Shown here: positions 52,506 through 61,175 of the stretch, piece after piece
Layout of the letters: every line of letters starts with the position of its first letter
How positions within the stretch are numbered: position 1 is the first letter of the stretch
From: Leptolyngbya sp. PCC 7375
GTDB lineage: Bacteria; Cyanobacteriota; Cyanobacteriia; Phormidesmidales; Phormidesmidaceae
Assembly (NCBI RefSeq): GCF_000316115.1
Contig: NZ_JH993797.1
Span: 6,111,961-6,175,960, forward strand
Length of the DNA stretch: 64,000 nt
Direction of reading: 5' to 3'
Translations under genes and position numbers: made by a program
Notes under the pieces: generated by a model
Seen by the model: the letters and a program-made list of their open reading frames with translations, nothing else
What the model was told of the DNA's origin: nothing
Databases searched by the model: none

Positions 52506-53666
52506 ATGAACAATCTAAAGGTGATTGTTGTTGGTGCAGGCATGGGGGGATTGACGGCTGCGATCTCACTGCGCCAAGCAGGCTACGACGTCGAGATCTA
52601 TGACCGTGTTCGGCAACTACGACCGGCAGGAGCAGGCATTTCCCTTTGGTCCAATGGCATTAAAGTGCTAAATCGACTGGGCTTAGGGGCTGAAATTGCC
52701 CATATTGGTGGTTCGATGCAGCACATGGCGTATTTCACCCAAGCTGGACGGACTCTGACCAATTTTAGCCTGACACCGCTGGTAGAAGCGGTTGGTCAGT
52801 GCCCCTATCCTGTTGCCCGCACAGACTTGCAACAGATGTTGTTAACAGCCTTTGGTGTAGAGAATGTTCAGCTTAATTCTCAATGTGTCGGCATCGAACA
52901 ATCGGATACAGACGCTACCGCTATTTTTGCGGATGGACGACGGGCAACGGGCGATCTTGTCGTTGCCGCCGATGGCACCCATTCTGTTCTTCGCAACTAT
53001 GTGGTGGGGAAAACCATAGAGCGGCGCTATGCAGGCTATGTCAATTGGAACGGTCTGATACCTATCGCCCCTGAGCTGGCTCCGAGCCATAGCTGGGTGA
53101 TTTATGTTGGCAAGGGTCAGCGGGCCTCCATGATGCCTGTGGGTGATAATCGGTTTTACTTTTTCTTGGATGTGCCCTTACCCAAAGATGCTCAACCCCA
53201 AGCTAATATGCGAGCGGAATTAAACTATCACTTCGACGGTTGGGCGGCACCAGTTCAAGCATTAATCCAGCGTTTGAATCCAGAAAAGACCAATCGCATT
53301 CCCATTCATGATGTGGATCCGCTGCCCCAGCTGGTAAAAGGGCGTGTGGCGTTACTGGGAGATGCGGCCCACAGTACGTCCCCTGACCTGGGGCAAGGGG
53401 GCTGTCAGGCTATCGAAGATGCTTGGGCTTTAACAACCCACTTGGTAACGACCAATATCAGTGTGGTAGATGCCCTGAAACGCTACGAAACTGAGAGGAA
53501 AGATCGGACAGCTGAGATTATCCTTAAAGCGCGGGAGCGGGCGGATATGATTCATGGCAAAGTCGCGGCCAAGACTGAGCAGTGGTACGAGGAGTTGGCC
53601 CAGGAAGATGGCGGTAGGATTATGGGTGCGATCGCAAAAATCATCCAAAAAGGCCCCTTTCACTAG
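52506..53666 (+). CDS. hpxO: FAD-dependent urate hydroxylase HpxO
   Basis: A 386-residue class A flavin monooxygenase that converts urate to 5-hydroxyisourate using NADH and O2. The FAD motif is VVGAGMGGLTAAISL (residues 8-22), the DG motif is VVAADGTHSVLR, and the GD motif is LLGDAAHSTSPDLGQGG. Assignment to urate hydroxylase over other family members rests on RTDLQQMLL-type sequence and on the two genes downstream, which encode the next two enzymes of the pathway. The stop codon lies in the first unit of a 13-bp tandem repeat. Confidence 0.92.
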   Translation: MNNLKVIVVGAGMGGLTAAISLRQAGYDVEIYDRVRQLRPAGAGISLWSNGIKVLNRLGLGAEIAHIGGSMQHMAYFTQAGRTLTNFSLTPLVEAVGQCPYPVARTDLQQMLLTAFGVENVQLNSQCVGIEQSDTDATAIFADGRRATGDLVVAADGTHSVLRNYVVGKTIERRYAGYVNWNGLIPIAPELAPSHSWVIYVGKGQRASMMPVGDNRFYFFLDVPLPKDAQPQANMRAELNYHFDGWAAPVQALIQRLNPEKTNRIPIHDVDPLPQLVKGRVALLGDAAHSTSPDLGQGGCQAIEDAWALTTHLVTTNISVVDALKRYETERKDRTAEIILKARERADMIHGKVAAKTEQWYEELAQEDGGRIMGAIAKIIQKGPFH

Positions 53667-53722
53667 ACCATTTCACTAGACCATTTCACTAGACCGTTTC
53701 ACTAGACCCTTTCACTAGACTG
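53658..53722 (+). repeat. Five 13-bp tandem repeats spanning the hpxO stop codon
   Basis: TTTCACTAGACC plus one variable base is repeated five times (53658, 53671, 53684, 53697, 53710). Each unit contains TAG. The first TAG is the hpxO stop. Because 13 is not a multiple of three, the repeated TAGs fall in all three frames. The array ends 10 bp before the hiuH start. Confidence 0.92.
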
Positions 53723-53731
53723 CAAATCACC

Positions 53732-54094
53732 ATGGCAGGCAAACTTACAACCCATGTTCTCGATACAGCCCAGGGCTGCCCTGCTGTAGGCCTGACCATC
53801 GAACTCTGGTGGGTAGAAGGTCTACTCAAAGCAGAGCACCTGCTCAAAACGGTAACCACCAATGCCGATGGTCGCACCGATGCCCCTTTGCTAATGGACA
53901 ATGAATTCACTATTGGCGTCTATGAACTGCGATTTGCGGTTGGTGACTACTTCAAACAACAATCCGGCGATTTGCCAGACCCTCTTTTTCTGGACAACGT
54001 ACCAATTCGGTTTGGGATTGCCGATGCCACAGCCCACTACCATGTCCCGCTACTCTGCTCTCCTTGGTCCTACAGCACCTATCGAGGCAGTTAG
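53732..54094 (+). CDS. hiuH: 5-hydroxyisourate hydrolase (transthyretin-like)
   Basis: 120 residues. It hydrolyses 5-hydroxyisourate to OHCU. Conserved active-site elements are LTTHVLDTAQGCPAVGL (His and the GxPA turn), TNADGRTDAP (Arg), HYHVPLLCSPWSYSTYRGS (His; family C-terminus YRGS). It has no signal peptide, so it is cytoplasmic. It lies between hpxO and uraD, with 2 bp to uraD. Confidence 0.95.
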   Translation: MAGKLTTHVLDTAQGCPAVGLTIELWWVEGLLKAEHLLKTVTTNADGRTDAPLLMDNEFTIGVYELRFAVGDYFKQQSGDLPDPLFLDNVPIRFGIADATAHYHVPLLCSPWSYSTYRGS

Positions 54095-54096
54095 CT

Positions 54097-54594
54097 ATGG
54101 GATATAGCATCATTGAGATTAACCACATGACTCAGCCGGCGTTTGTTCAAGTTTTTGGCAGCGTGTTCGAGAACACACCCAGCATTGCAGCCCAGACCTG
54201 GCATCATCGTCCGTTTCTGGATTTGGCTAGTCTCCACCAGGCCATGGTAACTCTGGTGGAACAGATGCCCGAAGACGAGCAGTTAACGCTGATTAGAGCC
54301 CATCCTGACTTAGGCAGTCGGGTGCAAATGGCTCCTGTCTCTGTGCAAGAACAAACCAGTGTTGGACTTGATCGCCTAAGCCCAGCTGAGTATGGACAGT
54401 TTCAGCAATTGAATGCCACCTACCAAACAAAATTTGGCTTTCCCTTTATCATGGCAGTCAAAGGTCAGACCAAGGCGGCGATATTAATTGCATTTGCCAA
54501 ACGTTTGAACCATACGACGGTCAGAGAAAAACAGCAAGCGATTTTGGAAATCGAAAAAATTGCTAGATTGCGCTTAGAAGACTTACTCCATTAG
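54097..54594 (+). CDS. uraD: OHCU decarboxylase
   Basis: 165 residues from MGYSIIEINHM (ATG 54097). An earlier in-frame ATG lies inside hiuH. It decarboxylates 2-oxo-4-hydroxy-4-carboxy-5-ureidoimidazoline to (S)-allantoin. Catalytic His is in IRAHPDLGSRVQ. Family motifs SVQEQTSVGL and KFGFPFIMAVKG are intact. It completes the urate-to-allantoin set with hpxO and hiuH, 2 bp after hiuH, so the three are probably one transcript. Confidence 0.94.
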   Translation: MGYSIIEINHMTQPAFVQVFGSVFENTPSIAAQTWHHRPFLDLASLHQAMVTLVEQMPEDEQLTLIRAHPDLGSRVQMAPVSVQEQTSVGLDRLSPAEYGQFQQLNATYQTKFGFPFIMAVKGQTKAAILIAFAKRLNHTTVREKQQAILEIEKIARLRLEDLLH

Positions 54595-54613
54595 TTAGTT
54601 AGAGATAAAGAGG

Positions 54614-56047
54614 ATGGCAGAGGCATCTCCACCAGCTTGGCTAGGAAAGTGCTTGAATAATCGCTATGAAATTCGCAAAGAGCTGGGTAAAGCTGTTGGA
54701 CGTAGGACATTACTGGCTGATGATACCCAAGCGCAATGTCCTGTCGTAATTAAAGTCATTACATTCGGCAACGATTTTGAATGGACTAATTTACGTTTAT
54801 TTGAGCGAGAAGGGGAAGTTCTCAAATCGCTTAACCACGCTGGTATCCCTAGATATCTAGACTATTTTGAGATAGATCTGCCATCCGCAAAGGGATATGC
54901 GCTAGTGCAAAGCTACGTCCATGGACAATCACTACAAGAGCACCTGCAAACAGGACGGAGTTTTAGTGAGGCAGATATCATCGACATTGCCCAGCGGTTA
55001 TTGACTATTTTGCAATACCTCCATAGTCAAATGCCGCCAATTATTCACCGTGACCTGAAACCCAGTAATATTCTGCTCAGTGATCGTACTGGCCACAGTC
55101 AGGGGCAGCTCTATTTGGTAGATTTTGGCTCTGTCCAGGTCCCGTTTCTAAATCCATCTGGCACGTTAACCATTGTGGGCACCTATGGCTATATGCCACC
55201 CGAGCAGTTTGGTGGACGGGCCACACCTGCTTCAGATTTATACAGTTTGGGAGCTACATTAATTTTTCTGATGACAGGATGCCATCCTGCGGATTTACCC
55301 CAAAACAAGATGCGCATCTAGTTTGAGAGCAAAGCCAAACATATCAGTTCTCCCATACGCCAGTGGTTGCGCTGGTTGATACACCCTGATGTCAGCCAGC
55401 GACCTGCCTCAGCCACAGAGGCCCTAACTGGCTTACAGACGGTTTTAGAAAAGGGTACTTTAAGCGCTTTATCTGAACGCCCTTTTGAGCAAAATCGAAT
55501 TTTAGTGAATCAGCGGGACGGCACCTTAGATACTGTTATTCGTCCCTATGGTTTTCGCCGGAAACAAGTGGGTTCATGGCTAGATCTATTGATTCTTGGA
55601 GTCACCTTTAGTATCTCTTCTTATGTGGTGGGAATAGCTGTAGGGATTTTCATTCCATTGATAGAGGGTTTCTCAGGGATTTATATCTTGTTCTGGTTTG
55701 CTTCCAGCGTTGTTAGTGCTATTGCAGGGTTTATAGGTATGGTCCTGCTACCTACCTCCTCCAGGAATCGTTTGCTGAGTCAGTTACATATATGTCTCAG
55801 TGATGACAATCTCATCGTTTATCGAGAAACTATACTGTTGATGCGATCGCGCAAAGTTCTGTTTCAGACTCAGCGAGAAGATATCTTGCATTTAAGGCTA
55901 GAGACAACTAAAAACATCCTTGAAATTCACACGAATCATCGTTCTTATAACCTTAAATGCAAGACCTTAGGCTTAACCACAAGAGAATCCCAGTGGTTGG
56001 CTCAGGAACTGAGCAATAATTTAGGTGTTAGCCTAAGTGCCACTTGA
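54614..56047 (+). pseudogene. Serine/threonine protein kinase gene interrupted by a nonsense codon
   Basis: One frame of about 477 codons is broken by a single in-frame TAG at 55319-55321. The sequence continues in the same frame without any indel (KMRI, stop, FESKAKHISS). Hanks-type kinase motifs are present before it: Lys in PVVIKVI, HRDLKPSNILL, VDFGSV, GTYGYMPPEQ and SDLYSLGATL. The glycine loop is weak (GKAVGRRT). After the stop come the end of the kinase fold (WLRWLIHPDVSQRPASA), then two membrane helices (SWLDLLILGVTFSISSYVVG region, about 315-380) and a C-terminal beta-rich part. A CAG to TAG change would explain it. Readthrough would give a full membrane kinase. Confidence 0.82.
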
Positions 56048-56078
56048 ACAGATGTGATTGATTTGTAGGCGGTAACGG

Positions 56079-56933
56079 TTAGGCAAACACCACTGTGCGA
56101 TTGCCATACACCAGTACGCGGTTTTGCAAATGCAGGCGCACAGCACGGGCTAGGACCACCCGTTCTAAATCCTTACCTTTACGAATTAAATCACTGACCT
56201 GGTCGCGATGGCTAACATGCACCACATCCTGCTCAATAATCGGCCCTGCATCTAAATCTGAGGTGACATAGTGACCGGTCGCACCAATGATTTTGACGCC
56301 TCGATCATAGGCTCGATGATAGGGATTGGCTCCCACAAAGGCGGGTAAAAACGAATGATGAATATTAATCACCCTGGGAAACTGCTCGATAAAATCAGGG
56401 CTCAGAATTTGCATGTACTTGGCCAGCACGACCAAATCAATGGAATGCTCTTTTAGCAATGCCAATTGTTTGGCTTCTTGGTCAGCTTTAGTCGCCTTAG
56501 TAATTGGAATATGGTAGAAAGCGATATTAAACTGCTCAGCAATGGACCGTAATGTTTCATGATTGCTGATAATCAGCGGAATTTCTGCTGCTATCTCTCC
56601 CGCTTGATATCGCCAAAGCAAGTCTAACAAACAGTGATTCTGCTTACTCACCCAGAGGGCAACGCGAGGGACTTCATCCGAGAAGTGGAGCTCCCATGTT
56701 GCCTCTAAAGGTTTAGCAATGGAATCAAAGGCTGCTCCAATCAGATCGCGTTGCAGATTAAATCCATCCAGTTGCCATTCAATGCGTGACAAAAAGAGCT
56801 CTGATGGCTCATCGCGATGTTGATCAGCATGGACAACATTGCCCCCATTGGCGTAGATGAAGTTTGCAATTTTAGCCACAAGTCCTTGCTGATCGGGGCA
56901 AGAAATCAGAAGTGTTGCAGTCGGTGAAGTCAC
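56079..56933 (-). CDS. purU: Formyltetrahydrofolate deformylase
   Basis: 284 residues. It hydrolyses 10-formyl-THF to formate and THF, balancing one-carbon pools and feeding purine synthesis. An N-terminal ACT domain (1-80) opens LLISCPDQQGLVAKIANFI. The formyltransferase domain follows, with the catalytic set in VINIHHSFLPAFVGANPYHRAY (core NIHHSFLPAF) and GATGHYVTSDLDAGPII. Length is normal. It converges on the broken kinase gene. Confidence 0.96.
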   Translation of the reverse strand: MTSPTATLLISCPDQQGLVAKIANFIYANGGNVVHADQHRDEPSELFLSRIEWQLDGFNLQRDLIGAAFDSIAKPLEATWELHFSDEVPRVALWVSKQNHCLLDLLWRYQAGEIAAEIPLIISNHETLRSIAEQFNIAFYHIPITKATKADQEAKQLALLKEHSIDLVVLAKYMQILSPDFIEQFPRVINIHHSFLPAFVGANPYHRAYDRGVKIIGATGHYVTSDLDAGPIIEQDVVHVSHRDQVSDLIRKGKDLERVVLARAVRLHLQNRVLVYGNRTVVFA

Positions 56934-57034
56934 AGTTAGTAGTTCCTACACATGAAATTAAACAATATTGATATTTCTACAGCAGTTACCAATTGAGATG
57001 AATATAATATCGCCTGGTGGTGTAAGTGATACAT

Positions 57035-57074
57035 AAAAACAGCGAGTCGAGGCAATAATGTGCTCGACTCGCTG
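57035..57074 (-). terminator. Rho-independent terminator of mscL
   Basis: CAGCGAGTCGAG (57040-57051) pairs perfectly with CTCGACTCGCTG (57063-57074) over 12 bp. On the minus strand it is followed by TTTTT (AAAAA at 57035-57039). Confidence 0.9.
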
Positions 57075-57125
57075 CTAAAATCATTGATTCAAAATGTAAC
57101 CCATCCAGCCAATAGGCCTCAACGC

Positions 57126-57548
57126 CTACATCCGCTGCTCCAAGAAACCCGTGAGGCGACCCAACGTATCGTTTAGCTTTTCATCAGTGGAAGGACCAGC
57201 ATCCACTTCTTCAGTACGCTTCATACGCTCAAATGTACGAATTAGTACGAACAAAATAAAGGCAATCACAACAAAGTTGATCACGGTCGATAAGAACAGA
57301 CCATACTTGACGCCATTGGCAGATAGCTCTGCAATATCTGCAACGCCAGCCTTATTGAGTGCAGGGCTTAATAACAGAGGAGTGATGATGTCCCCAATAA
57401 AAGAGGTGATGACAGCACCAAAAGCACCACCAATAACAACTGCCACGGCTAAATCGACAACGTTACCACGCAGCAAAAACTCACGAAAATTGTTCATAAA
57501 ACTACCGGCAGAATTCACTGCACGGGAGCGAGCCTGATTACTAACCAT
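57126..57548 (-). CDS. mscL: Large-conductance mechanosensitive channel
   Basis: 140 residues. It opens under membrane tension to vent solutes after hypo-osmotic shock. The first helix and pore-lining motif are in FREFLLRGNVVDLAVAVVIGGAFGAVITSF (cores RGNVVDLAV, GGAFG), and the second helix is STVINFVVIAFILFVLIRT. The C-terminal helix with charged residues is TDEKLNDTLGRL. A 17-residue extension precedes the usual MNNFREFLLRGN start, and the ATG at residue 18 is an alternative. Confidence 0.95.
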   Translation of the reverse strand: MVSNQARSRAVNSAGSFMNNFREFLLRGNVVDLAVAVVIGGAFGAVITSFIGDIITPLLLSPALNKAGVADIAELSANGVKYGLFLSTVINFVVIAFILFVLIRTFERMKRTEEVDAGPSTDEKLNDTLGRLTGFLEQRM

Positions 57549-57733
57549 AACTGTGTTTTCCTTAAATGCAACAATCCAGTGTGTAGGCTAAATCACATTG
57601 AGGTGCAGCTTAGCTCCTCAATAGAGCCAACTAAAGCGCCACGGCTGTAACGTACAGCCTGCCTAAGCTTTTGCGACCATCAAAGTGAATTGTTTGGAAG
57701 TATATCAGTGTTTTTAACAAACGGGTAGGTATT

Positions 57734-58660
57734 CTAGGTTACGTTAACCTTTGTGGGCGTCACCCTCACTTCTTGAACTGACTGAGAGGGAATCGAACCA
57801 CAAACTTGAGTGTATTGTCTTAATGTTGATAGACAATTTGCGTAAAAATCGTAAGCAGCTTGTTGTTTTTCTGGAGCGAAGACAGCGTCATTTAGCGTCA
57901 GTTGATGAAACTTTTTACGCAGAATCTTACCTGCTTGAATTGCCTTGGAGTTATCTCCATACTTTAGACGAGATGTATGTTTTGCCACCGTATAGCTATC
58001 GGAAAATGGAGAACTCGTCCCAAGAAATGTCTGGAAGGCATCCAACGTAGCGTCGGTATCGGCTAGTAAATCCTTGTATTTCAGTGTTAGGCAGCGGCTG
58101 GGGTCATTAATTTGCATCACTAACCTTTCAAAGCACTCTAGCCGCCTCCGGTAATAATTAAGCCATTTATCGACACCTTCTGGGGACTCTTGTCCTGAAA
58201 AGGACTTCACTGTACTTGTGTAAGTAGCTGCGGGATCTCGTAGAAGAAATATAAATTTAATCTGTTTATTTTGCAGAATGTTGTCCGCAATCGGATAATT
58301 TCGAACAATTTTATCCACGATGTAGGTATGTTCCATCGGATCAAAATTGTCCAGAACTGCAGCTGTTCTCCAAGTTAACTGGCGTAGATCCGTCTCTGAT
58401 GCATACCCCACATGGCTTTCACCATAACCTGCCACTTCCGGATGGCTGTAGAGTATGTGGCCTAGTAATGTAGAACCAGACCGTGCGGGAGCCATAACAA
58501 AAAGATATTTTGATGGCTGTTGCCGCTGGTTCAACTTTTTGCTGAGGGATGGACCCAAAATACGGTAGGCGTAAATATCAAATAGTAAAAAGCTTTCGAT
58601 TTTTGAAATAAACGTTCTAATGCTGACTGGAACGAACTTTCTTATGTAGCGTTTGAACAT
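57734..58660 (-). CDS. Sulfotransferase-family protein
   Basis: 308 residues. The PAPS 5'-phosphosulfate loop is VMAPARSGSTLLGHILYSH (about 55-73), and the 3'-phosphate region contains FIFLLRDPAATYTSTV. The N-terminal 40 residues are basic with a hydrophobic patch (FLLFDIYAYRIL) and may bind membrane. It is only distantly similar to the Stf0 protein at 47562-48386, and belongs to the general Sulfotransfer family. The acceptor is unknown. It stands alone between mscL and urt. Confidence 0.82.
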   Translation of the reverse strand: MFKRYIRKFVPVSIRTFISKIESFLLFDIYAYRILGPSLSKKLNQRQQPSKYLFVMAPARSGSTLLGHILYSHPEVAGYGESHVGYASETDLRQLTWRTAAVLDNFDPMEHTYIVDKIVRNYPIADNILQNKQIKFIFLLRDPAATYTSTVKSFSGQESPEGVDKWLNYYRRRLECFERLVMQINDPSRCLTLKYKDLLADTDATLDAFQTFLGTSSPFSDSYTVAKHTSRLKYGDNSKAIQAGKILRKKFHQLTLNDAVFAPEKQQAAYDFYANCLSTLRQYTQVCGSIPSQSVQEVRVTPTKVNVT

Positions 58661-59045
58661 GGTGAGTGCTTCCTATAAAAATCCTCAGCCAGAAGCAGTA
58701 AAAAGCATCTTGTGCGTGACAACAAACGCATTTCACTGATTGTTGTTGATTCTTCTGTGCTGTGTATCTGCCAATGTTCAGATACCTCTTAATACGCGCC
58801 TATAAGAAGTGACATAGCTGTACACGACTAAGTGGATATGCCAACAAACAATACGACGTGATTAAGTCAACTCTAGTTTCTAAAATTAACGGGCAATGAC
58901 ATTATGCAACATATCTTTAATTACCTATCTATGCATAGGCATAGGTGAAATCGTGTAAACATCACAAAGGGTCGACTCCTCATTAGAAAAGCCGAAACTA
59001 ATAACTATGACTGAGCGTACTAGCAGTATGCCCGCAGAGACTATG
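58661..59045. other. Gene-free stretch between the sulfotransferase gene and urtE
   Basis: I see no supported gene. It contains a small hairpin (ACCTAT...ATAGGT near 58922-58945) and AT-rich sequence that could hold the sulfotransferase promoter. No T-run terminator for the urt operon stands out. Confidence 0.5.
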
Positions 59046-59090
59046 TTAAACCGCTAGGAATTAAACCGCTAGGAATTAGACTGCTAAGAA
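59046..59090 (-). repeat. Three 15-bp tandem units repeating the urtE C-terminal codons and stop
   Basis: Units at 59046-59060 and 59061-59075 are identical (TTAAACCGCTAGGAA). The third, 59076-59090, diverged slightly, is the true end of urtE. Read on the minus strand each unit says Phe-Leu-Ala-Val-stop in the same frame, so the gene has three consecutive in-frame stops. Confidence 0.92.
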
Positions 59091-59831
59091 CTCTTGAATC
59101 ACATCATTACTGAGTTGATCCGTTGACCCCGATGCAACAATACCACCTTTCTGCATGGCATAGTAATAGTCGGCTTGACGGACGAAATGTAAGTGCTGTT
59201 CTACTAATAGGACGGAAATGCCCGTAGTTTCAATAATCCGTCGTACCGCATTTTCAATGTCTAGAATAATTGAGGGTTGGATACCTTCGGTTGGCTCGTC
59301 TAAGAGTAATAACTGAGGTTGCCCCATAAGCGCACGGGCGATGGATAGTTGTTGTTGTTGTCCACCACTTAGATCTCCGCCCATCCGTGACAGCATTGTT
59401 TTCAAGACGGGAAAAAGTTCAAAGATTAGATCGGGAATTTCTTTTTTAGCCTTGGGGGCACGCTTTCCTAGCGCTTCTAAACCAATAAGAAGATTCTCTT
59501 TGACCGTTAAGCGGGGAATGATCTCTCGTCCTTGGGGGACGTAGCCAATGCCGATGCGGGCTCGGTTATCGGCAGTCAACGTATGAATATTTTGTCCGTC
59601 ATATGCGATCGCACCACCACGGGGCGACAATAACCCAATAATATTTTTCAATAAGGTCGTTTTACCTACTCCATTACGCCCAATCAAACACACCATTTGT
59701 CCCCTGGGTACCGTGAGATCGACATCCCGTAAAATATGGCTCTCACCGTAATAGAAGTTAAGGCTGGAAATCTTCAGCATTGGAGCCGTGGAGGTGACTT
59801 TATGGGTAGGCGGGTAGGCTGTCTCTGTCAT
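59076..59831 (-). CDS. urtE: Urea ABC transporter ATP-binding protein UrtE
   Basis: 251 residues, LivF-type ATPase. Walker A is GRNGVGKTTLLKNI, the signature is DLSGGQQQQLSIARAL, and Walker B is LLLLDEPTEGIQPSI. FYYGESHILRDVDLTV opens the UrtE-type N-terminus. The usual start corresponds to MLKISSLNFYYG (ATG 59780). The 17 extra residues before it (MTETAYPPTHKV) are unconserved. It works with UrtD to drive urea uptake. It is the last gene of the operon. Confidence 0.95.
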   Translation of the reverse strand: MTETAYPPTHKVTSTAPMLKISSLNFYYGESHILRDVDLTVPRGQMVCLIGRNGVGKTTLLKNIIGLLSPRGGAIAYDGQNIHTLTADNRARIGIGYVPQGREIIPRLTVKENLLIGLEALGKRAPKAKKEIPDLIFELFPVLKTMLSRMGGDLSGGQQQQLSIARALMGQPQLLLLDEPTEGIQPSIILDIENAVRRIIETTGISVLLVEQHLHFVRQADYYYAMQKGGIVASGSTDQLSNDVIQEFLAV

Positions 59832-59909
59832 GGATGAGGATTGTTTAAGAGAAGTAAGAGGAATAAAGACTGTCTAGATCGAAGTTTCGAATAAAGCGCA
59901 GTTGGGTAC

Positions 59910-61040
59910 CTAATTAGCGTTTTCAAATTGTTCTAGAGCAGCGTTTTCCAAACGACTTACGGTTTCTTCAGGCAGCGCTAACAGGTTTAACAGTTGCTGA
60001 TATGCTGATGCTTCTGCCTGGTTAATTTGGTTAGCCTTAATGACGTCATAGCTCAGCATCAATGCCTGTTCACGCTGGCCGGGTGTTTGCAGCTGAGGAA
60101 CCAACTCTTGTAAAGGAATTCTCTTCGCTAACAAATCTTTTAACTCTGTTTTCAGTGCAACTTGTTCCTCTGGTTCATGGGCAAACTGACGACTCAGGCG
60201 ATCAAGAATAATCTCTTGTTCTATGGGTTCAAAGTTGCCATCGGCCCAGGCCATAGTTGCAGCGATACGTAACAACAACATCTGGTCTGGTGTAATGGAC
60301 GTCTCGGTACCTAAATATACTTCAATCACCCGAGGATCATTCTGTACCTCATCCATCGTGCCTTCACAGAGCACAGAACCTTCGTGCAGCACGGTCACCT
60401 GACGGGCAATCTGACGCACAAATTCCATGTCGTGCTCAATCACGATTACAGAGTGGCTTTCGGCTAAGGCAATCAACAGTTCACCGGTGCGTTCAGTTTC
60501 TTCGTCAGTAAGTCCGGCAACCGGTTCATCCACCAGGAGTAAATCTGGGGACTGGGCCACTAGCATGCCAATCTCCAGCCACTGTTTTTCGCCATGGGAG
60601 AGGAGCGCAGCGGGCTTGTCGGCCTTATGGTCAAGGCCGATAGTTTCCAGCAACCCACCCACGGTACGGCGTTCCGCTTTGGGTGTGGGCTTAAACAGAG
60701 TAGATAATACGTTCTTATCCTGGTTGCAGCATAGCTCCAGATTTTCGCGCGGGGTCAGATTAAGGTAGATGCGTGGGGTTTGGAACTTGCGGCCTATGCC
60801 TAGACGGGCAATGTTATGTTCTGAACGACCGCTGAGCTTTTTGCCTTTGAATCGGACCTTGCCGTGGGTGGGTTGGACTTTGCCAGTGATGACATCTAGG
60901 AATGTGGTTTTACCTGCGCCGTTGGGGCCAATGATGACTCGCAGCTCACCTTCGTTCATGGAGAAGGTGAGCTTATTGAGAGCTTTGAAGCCGTCGAAGC
61001 TGACGGTGAGGTTATCGATTTCGAGGATTGGGTTGGCCAT
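59910..61040 (-). CDS. urtD: Urea ABC transporter ATP-binding protein UrtD with C-terminal TerB-like domain
   Basis: 376 residues from MANPILEIDNLTV (ATG 61040). A longer frame upstream is unconserved. Residues 1-250 are a normal LivG-type ATPase: Walker A GPNGAGKTTFLDV, signature LLSHGEKQWLEIGM, Walker B LLLVDEPVAGLTDEE, and H-loop VIVIEHDMEFV. After YLGTE the usual protein ends. Here about 125 further residues follow (LLLRIAATMAWADGNFEP, EQEIILDRLSRQF, then LSYDVIKANQINQAEASAYQ), matching the acidic helical TerB/tellurite-resistance fold. Its role, perhaps metal-linked control of uptake, is inference. Confidence 0.92.
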   Translation of the reverse strand: MANPILEIDNLTVSFDGFKALNKLTFSMNEGELRVIIGPNGAGKTTFLDVITGKVQPTHGKVRFKGKKLSGRSEHNIARLGIGRKFQTPRIYLNLTPRENLELCCNQDKNVLSTLFKPTPKAERRTVGGLLETIGLDHKADKPAALLSHGEKQWLEIGMLVAQSPDLLLVDEPVAGLTDEETERTGELLIALAESHSVIVIEHDMEFVRQIARQVTVLHEGSVLCEGTMDEVQNDPRVIEVYLGTETSITPDQMLLLRIAATMAWADGNFEPIEQEIILDRLSRQFAHEPEEQVALKTELKDLLAKRIPLQELVPQLQTPGQREQALMLSYDVIKANQINQAEASAYQQLLNLLALPEETVSRLENAALEQFENAN

Positions 61041-61175
61041 GATCGGGTGTGCAATGATGGTCGCTTGCAGAGATTGGAGAAAGTGGGATGGAGGGATGTT
61101 GGATTGAGCGGTGTTGGCGTAGCAATCAATAAAAGAGCTAGCGCTTAGGCTCAACCCAACCAAGGCTTTTGGTGG

